Source: Chitinophagaceae bacterium (GTDB lineage: Bacteria; Bacteroidota; Bacteroidia; Chitinophagales; UBA10324). Taken from it: a stretch of 64,000 nucleotides of DNA. The notes under the pieces are model-generated. The model was given only the letters and a program-made list of their open reading frames with translations. It did not search any database and was not told where the DNA came from. The stretch is taken from the NCBI GenBank assembly GCA_016717285.1, contig JADKFU010000005.1, forward strand, positions 1,410,501-1,474,500, written 5' to 3'. Below are positions 8,430-16,852 of this stretch, piece after piece (positions within the stretch are counted from its first letter, which is position 1; each line of letters opens with the position of its first letter). The translations under genes were made by a program, and so were the position numbers.

Positions 8430-9428
8430 TTATTTGGAATCATAAGCCCATTTCAAATAGACCGCTCCCCACGTAAAACCACCTCCGAACGCAGCGAGTA
8501 CGAGATTATCACCTTTATGAAGTTTTTTTTCCCATTCCCAAAGGCAAAGTGGTATAGTACCATTTGTGGTATTGCCATATTTCTGAATGTTGATCATAAC
8601 TTTGCTTTCCGGCAATCCCATTTTTAAAGCAGTAGCATCTATAATTCTTTTATTAGCCTGATGTGGCACAAGCCATGAAATATCATCTGGCGTCAATCCG
8701 TTTTTGGTCATTATCTCATAACCGACATCCGCCATTCTTGAGACTGCAAATTTGTAAACTGCCTGTCCTTCCTGGTAAACGTAATGTAAACGTTGATCAA
8801 CTGTTTCTTTGGAAGCGGGCATGGCTGAACCTCCTGCCTTTTGATGAAGATGCGCACGTCCAGATCCATCGGAATACATGATGCAATCAAGTATGCCCAG
8901 CCCAGAGTTGTTCGGTTCCAATAAAACAGCTCCGCTACCATCTCCAAATATCACGCACGTTGTACGATCACTGTAATCAATAATTGACGACATCTTGTCG
9001 GCGCCTACAACTATTGCGCGTCTAATAGCACCGGATTCAATCATTCGCGATGCGGTAGTCAATGCATATAAAAACCCTGAGCACGCCGCCTGCAGATCAA
9101 ATCCCCATGCATGTTTTAATCCAACAACGTCACAAATAATATTTGCCGTAGCGGGAAATTGCATATCGGGTGTGGTGGTTGCACATATCAGCAATTCAAT
9201 ACTATCAGGATTCGTATTGGTTTTTTTCAGAAGCCCCTGCACGGCGGCAGAAGCCATCACTGACGTACCTTTACCTTCTCCCTTCAAAATCCTTCGTTCT
9301 TTTATTCCTGTTCTGCTGGTAATCCACTCATCCGTAGTATTCACCATTTTGGAGAGTTCTTCATTGTTCAGCACATAATCAGGAACGTAACCCTGAACTC
9401 CGGTAATGGCAGCAGTGATTTTTGCCAT
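8430..9428 (-). CDS. fabH: Beta-ketoacyl-ACP synthase III
   Basis: FabH starts fatty-acid synthesis by condensing acyl-CoA with malonyl-ACP in the cytoplasm. The 332-residue protein has the full Cys-His-Asn triad: Cys116 in AACSGFLYAL, His256 in VPHQANKRI and Asn286 in KYGNTTNGTIP. The end of the Asn motif reads TTNGT rather than the more usual TSAAT or TTAAT, a mild variation. The ATG at 9428 (MAKITAAITG) is chosen over an upstream in-frame codon at 9479 because family members begin here. It follows plsX by 60 nt in the DUF177-rpmF-plsX-fabH order found across many bacteria. Confidence 0.96.
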   Translation of the reverse strand: MAKITAAITGVQGYVPDYVLNNEELSKMVNTTDEWITSRTGIKERRILKGEGKGTSVMASAAVQGLLKKTNTNPDSIELLICATTTPDMQFPATANIICDVVGLKHAWGFDLQAACSGFLYALTTASRMIESGAIRRAIVVGADKMSSIIDYSDRTTCVIFGDGSGAVLLEPNNSGLGILDCIMYSDGSGRAHLHQKAGGSAMPASKETVDQRLHYVYQEGQAVYKFAVSRMADVGYEIMTKNGLTPDDISWLVPHQANKRIIDATALKMGLPESKVMINIQKYGNTTNGTIPLCLWEWEKKLHKGDNLVLAAFGGGFTWGAVYLKWAYDSK

Positions 9429-9488
9429 GATGTGAAATTTTAGTGAGGTATTTGTTGCAATCTTATACCGGATAAGCAAGCCATATTT

Positions 9489-10448
9489 TCAATCTTCCAC
9501 CTGATGATTATTGATGAAAGACTCTTTAAAAATTTCCACAATCCGGCTCTCAATCATTTCTTTCGTCAATAGAATCATGTTATGAAATGCTGTAGCATTC
9601 GAAATGCCATGCGCTACTACAACGGGAGCGTTAGCACCAAGAATGGCGCTTCCACCATAATTTTCATAATTAAACCGGTCCCAGTAAGCATCCCTGATTC
9701 CTTGTTTTTTAATCATATCGTAAATGGATTCACCAAACTTCAACACAATATTACCGGTAAAACCATCTGTTACTATAACATCGGCGATATCTCCAAATAT
9801 ATCACGGCCCTCTACATTGCCTATAAAATTAATCTTATCACAGTCCTGAAAAAGCGGGTATGCAGCCTGCACCAGCAAATTTCCCTTGCCTGCTTCTTCT
9901 CCAATACTGAGCAATGCCACTTTTGGGTCTGCCACTTTATAAAGATGCTTGGCATACAGCGCTCCCATGATGCCGAATTGAAGCAGCATTTCAGGTTTAC
10001 AATCAGCATTCGCACCCACATCGAGCAGAAATCCCAATCGCTCATCGCTATGGGGGAGTAATGTTGAAATAGCAGGGCGAATGACACCCTCAATTGTTTT
10101 TACAGAATACATTGCACCTACTAACATCGCTCCGGTGTTACCTGCACTCGCAAATGCGTCGATTTTCCCTTCTTTCAGGTACTGAAATCCAACCGCGATA
10201 CTTGAATTTGGTTTTTGTGTCAGCGCCCTTGTAGGAGACTCAGCCATGCCGATTACTTCCGGCGTATGGACGATGGTGAGCATTTCAGAGGAACCACCTT
10301 CCTGTGAAATAATACCCTTCAGCACAGGCTCATCACCAAAAAGTACCAGTTCAACACTGCTTCCAAGTTCTGTACCCGCACGTAAAGCACCTTTGATACA
10401 TTCGAGTGGCGCGTAATCACCTCCCATTGCATCTATTCCTATTTTCAT
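9489..10448 (-). CDS. plsX: Phosphate acyltransferase PlsX
   Basis: PlsX makes acyl-phosphate from acyl-ACP, the first step of the PlsX/PlsY route to phosphatidic acid. The 319-residue protein opens with the typical MKIGIDAMGGDYAP and contains the conserved ASAGNTGAMLVGAM segment and DVGANADCKPEMLLQFG. The ATG at 10448 is preferred over an in-frame codon at 10490 because it places the family's first strand at the N-terminus. It sits about 100 nt after rpmF and 60 nt before fabH, so fatty-acid initiation and phospholipid precursor supply are co-transcribed with a ribosomal protein gene. Confidence 0.96.
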   Translation of the reverse strand: MKIGIDAMGGDYAPLECIKGALRAGTELGSSVELVLFGDEPVLKGIISQEGGSSEMLTIVHTPEVIGMAESPTRALTQKPNSSIAVGFQYLKEGKIDAFASAGNTGAMLVGAMYSVKTIEGVIRPAISTLLPHSDERLGFLLDVGANADCKPEMLLQFGIMGALYAKHLYKVADPKVALLSIGEEAGKGNLLVQAAYPLFQDCDKINFIGNVEGRDIFGDIADVIVTDGFTGNIVLKFGESIYDMIKKQGIRDAYWDRFNYENYGGSAILGANAPVVVAHGISNATAFHNMILLTKEMIESRIVEIFKESFINNHQVED

Positions 10449-10546
10449 CTGCTGTAGCTGAGCTTTATTATCAATGGTCAACCTGTCCAATTATTACCCT
10501 TTGCCTGGCAACAACTAGTTGACGAATCGGACTACCGATAAATCCT

Positions 10547-10732
10547 TTATTCACCTTTGGAAAGAATCTTTTTTCCTTTGTAGAAGAGCTCGCCTTCATA
10601 ATAGTGGGCGCGGTGACGTGGATGGTGCGCACCCGTAGTTGGATCAACGCTGATGGTAGGAAGTTCAGCCTTATCGTGGGTTCTGCGTTTGTCTCTGCGT
10701 GTACTCGAATGGCGTCGTTTCGGATTTGGCAT
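10547..10732 (-). CDS. rpmF: Ribosomal protein bL32 (cysteine-free form)
   Basis: This is the 61-residue large-subunit protein bL32. The N-terminus MPNPKRRHSSTRRDKRRTH is typical. The zinc-ribbon cysteines of many bL32 proteins are absent: the PTTGAHHPRHRAHYYEG region contains no Cys at all. It is therefore a zinc-independent form. It begins 2 nt after the DUF177 stop codon, so translation is probably coupled. Confidence 0.95.
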   Translation of the reverse strand: MPNPKRRHSSTRRDKRRTHDKAELPTISVDPTTGAHHPRHRAHYYEGELFYKGKKILSKGE

Positions 10733-10734
10733 GT

Positions 10735-11271
10735 TTAGTTGAATTTAATTTTTGATAAATTATCCCACCGTGGGTCCTTAACAGGGTGCTTTTTTACTTT
10801 TTGTGGGATGAGTCTTTTAAGTATGTCCTGGTTACAGGGTTTTTCATCTTTTAAATTGTCGCAATTTACTCTGTTCAATGGGATGCTGAGGTTGATAAAT
10901 TCGTAGATCAACTGCGAAACATCCAGGTGCGATTCCGACCGGCTGATGTAAACAATATCCGCCATTGAATCGTCTTTTTCAGCATCGGAATGATGATCGA
11001 ACTTCACTACGATGTTGTAATCTTCATCTATCGGAAACTTCAGCAATGCTGAGCACCGGTCGCACGGTAGATTTACCCAACCACTAATCATGAATTTTAA
11101 CAGGAAAAACGAAAGCTCCTTATCAAATTCAAGGTTCACCTCTAGCTTCCCTTCCTTTACAAGCGAATCTTCAAAAAGCGAAAAAAAATCAGCTCCTATC
11201 GGGAAGTTAAATGTGTTAATTCCTTCCTTTAACCCTACAAAAGCGATCTCATATTGCCTGAGCGGATCCAT
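10735..11271 (-). CDS. DUF177 (YceD-like) protein
   Basis: This 178-residue cytoplasmic protein belongs to the DUF177/YceD family, which almost always precedes rpmF and has been linked to 23S rRNA processing in other organisms (family knowledge). It carries the characteristic Cys pair in LPCDRCSALLKFPID (about residues 74-88) and a second pair in NCDNLKDEKPC. Its start is unusually well marked for this phylum: a full AAGGAGG lies 6 nt before the ATG. A TACTTTTG box at 11303-11310 is the probable operon promoter, driving DUF177-rpmF-plsX-fabH. Confidence 0.9.
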   Translation of the reverse strand: MDPLRQYEIAFVGLKEGINTFNFPIGADFFSLFEDSLVKEGKLEVNLEFDKELSFFLLKFMISGWVNLPCDRCSALLKFPIDEDYNIVVKFDHHSDAEKDDSMADIVYISRSESHLDVSQLIYEFINLSIPLNRVNCDNLKDEKPCNQDILKRLIPQKVKKHPVKDPRWDNLSKIKFN

Positions 11272-11277
11272 CTATTT

Positions 11278-11284
11278 CCTCCTT
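11278..11284 (-). promoter_or_regulatory. Strong Shine-Dalgarno of the DUF177 gene
   Basis: AAGGAGG is read on the minus strand 6 nt before the ATG at 11271. Strong ribosome-binding sites are uncommon in Bacteroidota, and other gene starts in this window generally lack one. Confidence 0.6.
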
Positions 11285-11302
11285 ATTTTAAAAGATGGAC
11301 GG

Positions 11303-11310
11303 CAAAAGTA
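11303..11310 (-). promoter_or_regulatory. -7 promoter box (TACTTTTG) of the DUF177-rpmF-plsX-fabH operon
   Basis: There is an exact match to TAnnTTTG 32 nt upstream of the DUF177 start. No convincing TTG box is seen at the normal distance. Confidence 0.5.
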
Positions 11311-11470
11311 AGTAATTGAGGTGGAATATAATAATGAAGTCCAATGAGACCTTTTCAGGCTTTTAATCATGTCCGGTATGATAAATATCATGCGTCTGTT
11401 TAACCCAATGTGGAAATCGAACCGCCGTTTTCCTTAAAAGAATCTTTATACTTGCGCTGAAATTGAAGTT

Positions 11471-12307
11471 GTGCTGCTAAAAGGAAAAAATATCTTCTCT
11501 CCCTATCGTGTAGAACGCTTGCCTGATATTTATTCTCCGCTTTTAAAAAGACAGGTGGTAGTAGATGTCTTTATTCCTCCATCCTACTATTCATCACGAA
11601 GAAGGTATCCCATTCTGGTTTTAAATGATGGGCAGGACAGTGATGCGGTCAGATTAAGAAGTACGCTTACCCGATTAACCCGTGCCAATGAAATACGGGA
11701 TATAATAGTGTTGGGAATTCATGCCGGCGACAGGATGCAGGAATATGGAATTGCCGCGCAGGCAGATTACCGGAAAAGAGGTAGCAAAGCGGCTCTGTAC
11801 ACCACTTTTCTTATTGAAGAATTATTGCCACTGATTGCAGGTTCATTCAAGGTAGATCCACTTCATACTGACAATGCTATTGCAGGATATTCACTAGGAG
11901 GGCTTTCGGCTTTTGATATTGGTTGGAATCATCCTGATATTTTTAAAAAGATCGGCGCTTTTTCAGGATCTTTCTGGTGGAGGAGTAAGTCCTATTCGGG
12001 TGGTTACCTTGATGACCGTGATCGAATTGCACATGCACAAGTTGCTGAAGGGGAATTCAAGCCTGATTTGAAATTCTGGTTTGAGGCCGGAACACTGGAT
12101 GAACGGGCTGACCGAAACAATAATGGAATCATTGATTCAATAGATGATACTATTGATTTAATCGTAGAACTTACCAATAAAGGCTATCGGCCATTCAAGG
12201 ATATTGACTATGTGGAAATCAAAGGAGGGCACCATAATCAGAAAACCTGGGCTAAGGCAATGCCTCAATTTCTTAAATGGGCTTTTGGTACCGAAGGACA
12301 GATTTGA
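11471..12307 (+). CDS. Putative esterase (alpha/beta hydrolase, esterase D/enterochelin-esterase type)
   Basis: This 278-residue cytoplasmic-looking protein has the Esterase (PF00756-type) alpha/beta-hydrolase fold. The nucleophile elbow GYSLGG places Ser141, and the C-terminal GGHHNQKTW supplies the His (254 or 255). The acid residue probably lies in FEAGTLDERAD. Directly after it, residues 214-225 (DRNNNGIIDSID) fit a canonical 12-residue EF-hand-type calcium loop. No signal peptide is seen. The start is a GTG at 11471; no ATG lies near. It stands alone between divergent and convergent neighbours, so the substrate cannot be inferred. Confidence 0.82.
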   Translation: MLLKGKNIFSPYRVERLPDIYSPLLKRQVVVDVFIPPSYYSSRRRYPILVLNDGQDSDAVRLRSTLTRLTRANEIRDIIVLGIHAGDRMQEYGIAAQADYRKRGSKAALYTTFLIEELLPLIAGSFKVDPLHTDNAIAGYSLGGLSAFDIGWNHPDIFKKIGAFSGSFWWRSKSYSGGYLDDRDRIAHAQVAEGEFKPDLKFWFEAGTLDERADRNNNGIIDSIDDTIDLIVELTNKGYRPFKDIDYVEIKGGHHNQKTWAKAMPQFLKWAFGTEGQI

Positions 12308-12348
12308 ACTTGCCTGCAAACCCTGGATTTTTAATTCCAATGCAATTT

Positions 12349-13410
12349 TTAATGCAGTTCTTTCTTGAGTTCCACTTTTTTTAATGGATTCGAAGTAAGC
12401 TCTTTATTCAGATCTCTTTTTCGAAGTATATCGAGGGCGAGATATACTGATTCACGAAAAGAATCTTCCATCGCAATATTTTTTCCAGCTATGTCGAAAC
12501 CCGTTCCATGATCAGGGGAGGTTCTTACAAAAGGAAGTCCTGCGGTAAAATTTACACCGCTCTCAAAACAAAGGGTTTTAAACGGTACCAATCCCTGATC
12601 GTGGTACATAGCGAGAACCGCATCAAACTTTGTGTGGTTGCCGGAGCCGAAGAATCCGTCAGCAGGGTAGGGTCCCATAGCAAATATATTTTTGCTTTTA
12701 GCTTCAGCAATCGCAGGTTTTATTTCACTTAGCTCTTCATTGCCAATTAATCCTTCATCACCGGCATGTGGATTTAAACCCAGCACAGCAATTTTCGGTT
12801 TATCTATTCCAAAATCAGTGACAAGCGAATGCTTGAGTATCTCGAGCTTTTTTACAATTGCATCCTTCTTAATATGTTGTGAAACTTCTGAAACAGGTAT
12901 ATGTTCACTCACCAATCCAACACGTAAGTTACCGCTGCACAATAGCATAAGGTGATCTGTTACGCCTGCTTGTTCTGCCAGGTAACTGGTCTGTCCATTA
13001 AATGGAAAAGCCTCACTGTGAATATTCTTCTTATTTACCGGAGCGGTTACCAATGCATCAATTCTTCCCGCTTTCAAATCATTAACCGCAGCCTGCAGGG
13101 AAAGCAATGCGTATTTACCACCTGTCTCATTATTTTGCCCCGGTTGAATGGGCGGATCTTCTTCCCAGCAATTAATGATATTAAAAGTGTTCCATTGAAT
13201 CTTGTCAATAGTCCGGGATTGTGCAAAATTGAACTGACCGAGATTAAGAACCTTTCTGTGAAAGGAAACAGCTTTGGAAGAGCCATATAAAATAGGGGTA
13301 CAACGTTCCATCATTCTGGCATCGAGGAAAGTCTTAATTATTACTTCAAGTCCAATACCATTCATATCGCCCTGACTGATGCCAATCAGGTACCGCTTAC
13401 CTTCACTCAT
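12349..13410 (-). CDS. pdxA: 4-hydroxythreonine-4-phosphate dehydrogenase
   Basis: PdxA carries out the NAD-dependent oxidative step of the DXP-independent branch of pyridoxal 5-phosphate synthesis. The 353-residue protein begins with GISQGDMNGIGLEVI, matching the GDPxGIGPE family opening. The metal-ligand histidines are visible in TDHLMLL, LNPHAGDEG and AMYHDQGLVPFK. The phosphate-binding RTSPDHGTGFDIAG stretch is intact. Its start overlaps the end of the aminopeptidase gene by 8 nt, so the two are translationally linked. No other pdx genes are in the window. Confidence 0.95.
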   Translation of the reverse strand: MSEGKRYLIGISQGDMNGIGLEVIIKTFLDARMMERCTPILYGSSKAVSFHRKVLNLGQFNFAQSRTIDKIQWNTFNIINCWEEDPPIQPGQNNETGGKYALLSLQAAVNDLKAGRIDALVTAPVNKKNIHSEAFPFNGQTSYLAEQAGVTDHLMLLCSGNLRVGLVSEHIPVSEVSQHIKKDAIVKKLEILKHSLVTDFGIDKPKIAVLGLNPHAGDEGLIGNEELSEIKPAIAEAKSKNIFAMGPYPADGFFGSGNHTKFDAVLAMYHDQGLVPFKTLCFESGVNFTAGLPFVRTSPDHGTGFDIAGKNIAMEDSFRESVYLALDILRKRDLNKELTSNPLKKVELKKELH

Positions 13411-14842
13411 GTGTAGCTCGTTTTTGAAGAAAATTAAAGAGTAATCTTAAGCCGAATGCAGAACCGTTTTTCCCTTTATAACCCATTGACGCGTTGAAAT
13501 AAGCGACACCAGCTATATCCAAATGTATCCATGGATAATCAGTGAATCTTTCAAGAAATTTGCCTGCGGTGATGGCACCTGCCAGTGCACCACCTACATT
13601 TTTGATATCAGCAATATCACTCTTGAGCATTTCACCATATTCTTCCCAGAGAGGAAATTCAATCAGTCTTTCATAAACTTCCAGGCCAGAGGATTCCATT
13701 TGTAACTTAACATCATCCGCAGCTGTACCCATATATACAATTGCGTGGTCGCCCACTGCGCGATGGGCAGCGCCTGTAAGTGTGGCCGCATCTATAACAA
13801 GCTCCGGTTTATATTGTCTTGCAAAACTGAGTGCATCACCCAGAATCATTCTGCCTTCAGCGTCTGAATTGAGCATTTCCACTGTCATTCCATTGTGCAT
13901 GGTGATTACATCGCCGGGCGCAAATGCATTAAAACCGGGGCGGTTATCTGTAGCAGGAATCAATCCGATAATGTGCAATGGTAATTTTGATTTTGCTGCA
14001 CAATACATGGTGCCCAGCATCGTGGCAGCGCCAGCCATATCACACTTCATATAATCCATCGAATTCCCGGTAGGCTTTAAACTCAATCCGCCGGTATCGT
14101 AAACAACTCCTTTTCCAATCAGCACAATGGGCTTTTTGTTGACAGCATTCTTTGGCTTGTATTCCATGATGGTAAAAGTTGGCGGATCAACACTGCCAAG
14201 ATTTACCGCCAGCAATCCTCCCATTTTTAAGGCAACAATTTTTGCCTTATTAAATATTTCCGTCTTGAAGCCTGCGGATTTTCCGGTTTTTTCAATGGCG
14301 TTTGCAAGATCGGTGGCATTCAGATAATTCACCGGCATATTAACAAGGTCACGAACAAGGTAAATTCCTTCAATTATGGTCTGCAGCATTTCTGTGTCAG
14401 ATTTGGAAATGCTGTTGTCATATATATTGATCTTTGAAAGCGCATTTTTTTCTTTGTCAGCTTCCTTCTTGTATTCAAGAAATTGATAGTTGCCCATCGA
14501 CATTCCCTCCGCAAATGGAAGTGCCGCTTTCCGGATTTCAGAAATGGTTACTATTGTGACCTCGCTTAATTTATGTTTATTAATTGTTCCAAGTAATTTA
14601 TGACCGGCTTTTCGAAGTGCTTCAGCAGTTTGAGCCGGAGATGATTTCTCTTCAGCAACAATTATCATATAAACATTGGAAGCAGTTGGTATAATAATCT
14701 GCTTAATATCTTTTTTTAGTTGGCTTTTTATGAGGTCAATGTCATCTTCGAGGTAGGTTACCTTTTTCCAATCGGTGTTTTTATCAGCAATAAAAATAAG
14801 GTGGTTATTTCTGCCAACTTTATTAATCAGGGAAATTTGCAT
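13403..14842 (-). CDS. Leucyl aminopeptidase family M17
   Basis: This is a cytosolic di-metal aminopeptidase of family M17 that removes N-terminal residues from peptides. The 479-residue protein has a divergent N-terminal half and a well-conserved catalytic half. The latter contains GKGVVYDTGGLSLKP (metal Asp and catalytic Lys), MKCDMAGAATMLG (metal Asp) and the hallmark NSDAEGRMILGDAL, which carries metal Asp and Glu and the catalytic Arg. The glycine-rich ALAGAITAGKFLERF and the WIHLDIAG end are also present. It is the first gene of a pair with pdxA. A TAGTTTTG promoter box lies 36 nt upstream. Confidence 0.93.
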   Translation of the reverse strand: MQISLINKVGRNNHLIFIADKNTDWKKVTYLEDDIDLIKSQLKKDIKQIIIPTASNVYMIIVAEEKSSPAQTAEALRKAGHKLLGTINKHKLSEVTIVTISEIRKAALPFAEGMSMGNYQFLEYKKEADKEKNALSKINIYDNSISKSDTEMLQTIIEGIYLVRDLVNMPVNYLNATDLANAIEKTGKSAGFKTEIFNKAKIVALKMGGLLAVNLGSVDPPTFTIMEYKPKNAVNKKPIVLIGKGVVYDTGGLSLKPTGNSMDYMKCDMAGAATMLGTMYCAAKSKLPLHIIGLIPATDNRPGFNAFAPGDVITMHNGMTVEMLNSDAEGRMILGDALSFARQYKPELVIDAATLTGAAHRAVGDHAIVYMGTAADDVKLQMESSGLEVYERLIEFPLWEEYGEMLKSDIADIKNVGGALAGAITAGKFLERFTDYPWIHLDIAGVAYFNASMGYKGKNGSAFGLRLLFNFLQKRATHE

Positions 14843-14877
14843 CTGTTGATTTTAATAATGAAATATGCAAGAGTTGG

Positions 14878-14885
14878 CAAAACTA
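14878..14885 (-). promoter_or_regulatory. -7 promoter box (TAGTTTTG) of the aminopeptidase-pdxA pair
   Basis: There is an exact TAnnTTTG match 35 nt upstream of the aminopeptidase ATG. Confidence 0.45.
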
Positions 14886-14931
14886 AACAAAATTGACGTT
14901 GCTTTACCTCACTTAAAAGTGAAAACGGTTA

Positions 14932-15705
14932 ATGGTATACGCTAAAAAATCATTGGGTCAGCATTTTCTGAAAGATGAGGACGTAGCCCGGAACATTGTA
15001 CATACCTTTTTAGATCATGGTTCACAAGAGGTAGTACTGGAAGTAGGCCCGGGGCAAGGTGTGCTTACCAAATATCTGTATGCTGTAAATGATATCAACT
15101 ATCTAGGAGTTGAACTTGATCAGCGCATGATACCGGTGCTGAGTAAGCAATTTCCATTGTGGCAGGCAAAATTTATCAATGAAGATATTCTCACGTTTGA
15201 TTTGACAAAAGCCGGAAGTAATCAGATAAATATCATTGGAAATTTTCCATACAATATATCTTCACAGATATTATTCAGGGTCTTCGAAAATAAAGAAAGG
15301 GTGCAGCAGGTGTTGGGAATGTTTCAGAAGGAAGTGGCAAAAAGAATTGTTGCTGACAGCGGTAATAAAGAATATGGAATACTAAGTGTGCTGATGCAGG
15401 CATTTTATTCTGTGAGTTATCTTTTTGATGTTGCACCAAATTGTTTCACACCACCACCCAAAGTAACTTCAGGCGTTATCAGGCTGATTAAAAAGGATCA
15501 TGCGCCAGCTATTTATAATGAAGAACAATTCCGAAAACTTGTTAAATCCGGTTTCGGACAAAGAAGAAAAACCTTGCGGAACAGTTTGCAACATATGATC
15601 AGCCATGTTCCATTTACTAAAGATCCTGTTTTTGATAAGCGGGCAGAACAGCTATCCGTAGCAGACTGGATTGTATTAGCTAACCGTATTGCAACGATAA
15701 AGTGA
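14932..15705 (+). CDS. rsmA: 16S rRNA dimethyladenosine transferase
   Basis: RsmA (KsgA) dimethylates A1518 and A1519 of 16S rRNA during small-subunit maturation. The 257-residue protein has the expected motifs in order: KKSLGQHFLKDEDVARNIV at the N-terminus, the SAM-binding VLEVGPGQGVLTKYL, the acidic GVELDQRMI, the catalytic NFPYNIS (a variant of NLPYN), and the C-terminal GFGQRRKTLRNSL. It is divergent from the aminopeptidase gene, 89 nt away, and about 50 nt upstream of a dehydrogenase gene on the same strand. Confidence 0.96.
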   Translation: MVYAKKSLGQHFLKDEDVARNIVHTFLDHGSQEVVLEVGPGQGVLTKYLYAVNDINYLGVELDQRMIPVLSKQFPLWQAKFINEDILTFDLTKAGSNQINIIGNFPYNISSQILFRVFENKERVQQVLGMFQKEVAKRIVADSGNKEYGILSVLMQAFYSVSYLFDVAPNCFTPPPKVTSGVIRLIKKDHAPAIYNEEQFRKLVKSGFGQRRKTLRNSLQHMISHVPFTKDPVFDKRAEQLSVADWIVLANRIATIK

Positions 15706-15755
15706 TTTTTTTCATCTCTAAGAAACTTGTGGATAAACAATCATTTAATTGGTAA

Positions 15756-16715
15756 ATGATTAAAAAGCCTGTTGCTGTGGTGTCAACAAAAAAAATACTG
15801 GTTACAGAATCGTCGGATGAATCATTGATGGCAGGTCTTACTTCGCTTGGCTATCTGTGCACTTACCTTCCTGGCATTTCAGAATCTGAAGTACAACAGC
15901 AGATTCATGAATATGAAGGGTTGATTGTTGCTACACGTATTATTGTAAATAAGCAGTTACTCGAGTCCGCATCAAATTTAAAATTTGTGGCAAGAGCAGG
16001 TTCGGGGATGGAAAATATTGACATCGAAACAGCCCGCGCACTGAATATTACCTGCATTAATTCACCTGAGGGAAACGCGAATTCAGTAGGAGAGCACGCG
16101 ATGGCGTTTCTTTTGGCATTTTATCATAACTTAATAAGGTCGAATGATGAAGTGCAACAATTAAAGTGGCTGGTCGAAGAAAACCGTGTTCAGGAACTTG
16201 AAGGCAGAACGATAGGGATTATTGGATATGGTAATACAGGAAAAGCTTTTGCAAGAAAGTTGCACCCATTCAGCATGCGAGTGCTTGCATACGATAAGTA
16301 CCTTAAAAATTATGCAGATAAATTTGCAGAAGAAGCAAGTATGGAACAGCTTTTTGAAGAAGCAGAAATTGTCAGCTTGCATATACCACTTACACAAGAA
16401 TCGCTTTGGCTTGTTGATCGCCATTTTCTGCAACAATTCAGGAAGAAGATTTTTTTTATCAACACATCACGCGGCAGGTTGGTGTTACATGAAGCGCTGT
16501 TGAATCAAATTAAAGAAAGCAAAATGATGGGTGCTGCACTTGATGTATATGACAACGAAAAGTTTGAAACACACACTACAGAAGAGCGACGCGTTCTAAG
16601 GGAATTACTCAATACAGGAAAAGTGATTATCACTCCGCACATCGCCGGAAAAAGTTATGAAGCGAAAAAGAAAATTGCTGATGTGTTACTTAAAAAAATT
16701 GCCTCTCTTGGTTAA
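15756..16715 (+). CDS. D-2-hydroxyacid dehydrogenase (phosphoglycerate-dehydrogenase-like)
   Basis: This is a cytoplasmic NAD-dependent oxidoreductase of the D-isomer-specific 2-hydroxyacid dehydrogenase family. The 319-residue protein has the Rossmann glycine motif GIIGYGNTGKAFARKL and the three catalytic positions: Arg in NTSRGRLV, Glu in YDNEKFE and His in TPHIAG. The N-terminal catalytic domain includes ARAGSGMENIDIETA, as in SerA. It lacks the C-terminal ACT regulatory domain of many SerA proteins. 3-phosphoglycerate is a reasonable guess for the substrate, but glyoxylate or hydroxypyruvate reductase activity cannot be excluded. No serC or serB is nearby. Confidence 0.85.
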   Translation: MIKKPVAVVSTKKILVTESSDESLMAGLTSLGYLCTYLPGISESEVQQQIHEYEGLIVATRIIVNKQLLESASNLKFVARAGSGMENIDIETARALNITCINSPEGNANSVGEHAMAFLLAFYHNLIRSNDEVQQLKWLVEENRVQELEGRTIGIIGYGNTGKAFARKLHPFSMRVLAYDKYLKNYADKFAEEASMEQLFEEAEIVSLHIPLTQESLWLVDRHFLQQFRKKIFFINTSRGRLVLHEALLNQIKESKMMGAALDVYDNEKFETHTTEERRVLRELLNTGKVIITPHIAGKSYEAKKKIADVLLKKIASLG

Positions 16716-16799
16716 TGTCAAACATGTGTCACAAATAGTAATGATGAATACTTCGTTAAGAATTCGTTATACTTTTATTCCGGATTTTGATTTTAAAAC

Positions 16800-16807
16800 T
16801 ATATTTG
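16800..16807 (+). promoter_or_regulatory. -7 promoter box (TATATTTG) of the receptor cassette
   Basis: There is an exact TAnnTTTG match 45 nt before the TonB-dependent receptor start, giving a leader of about 40 nt. No clear TTTG -33 element is seen. Confidence 0.5.
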
Positions 16808-16852
16808 TCGAATTGACACTGAGAACCAAACTTTTAATTTGAATCTTACGGC

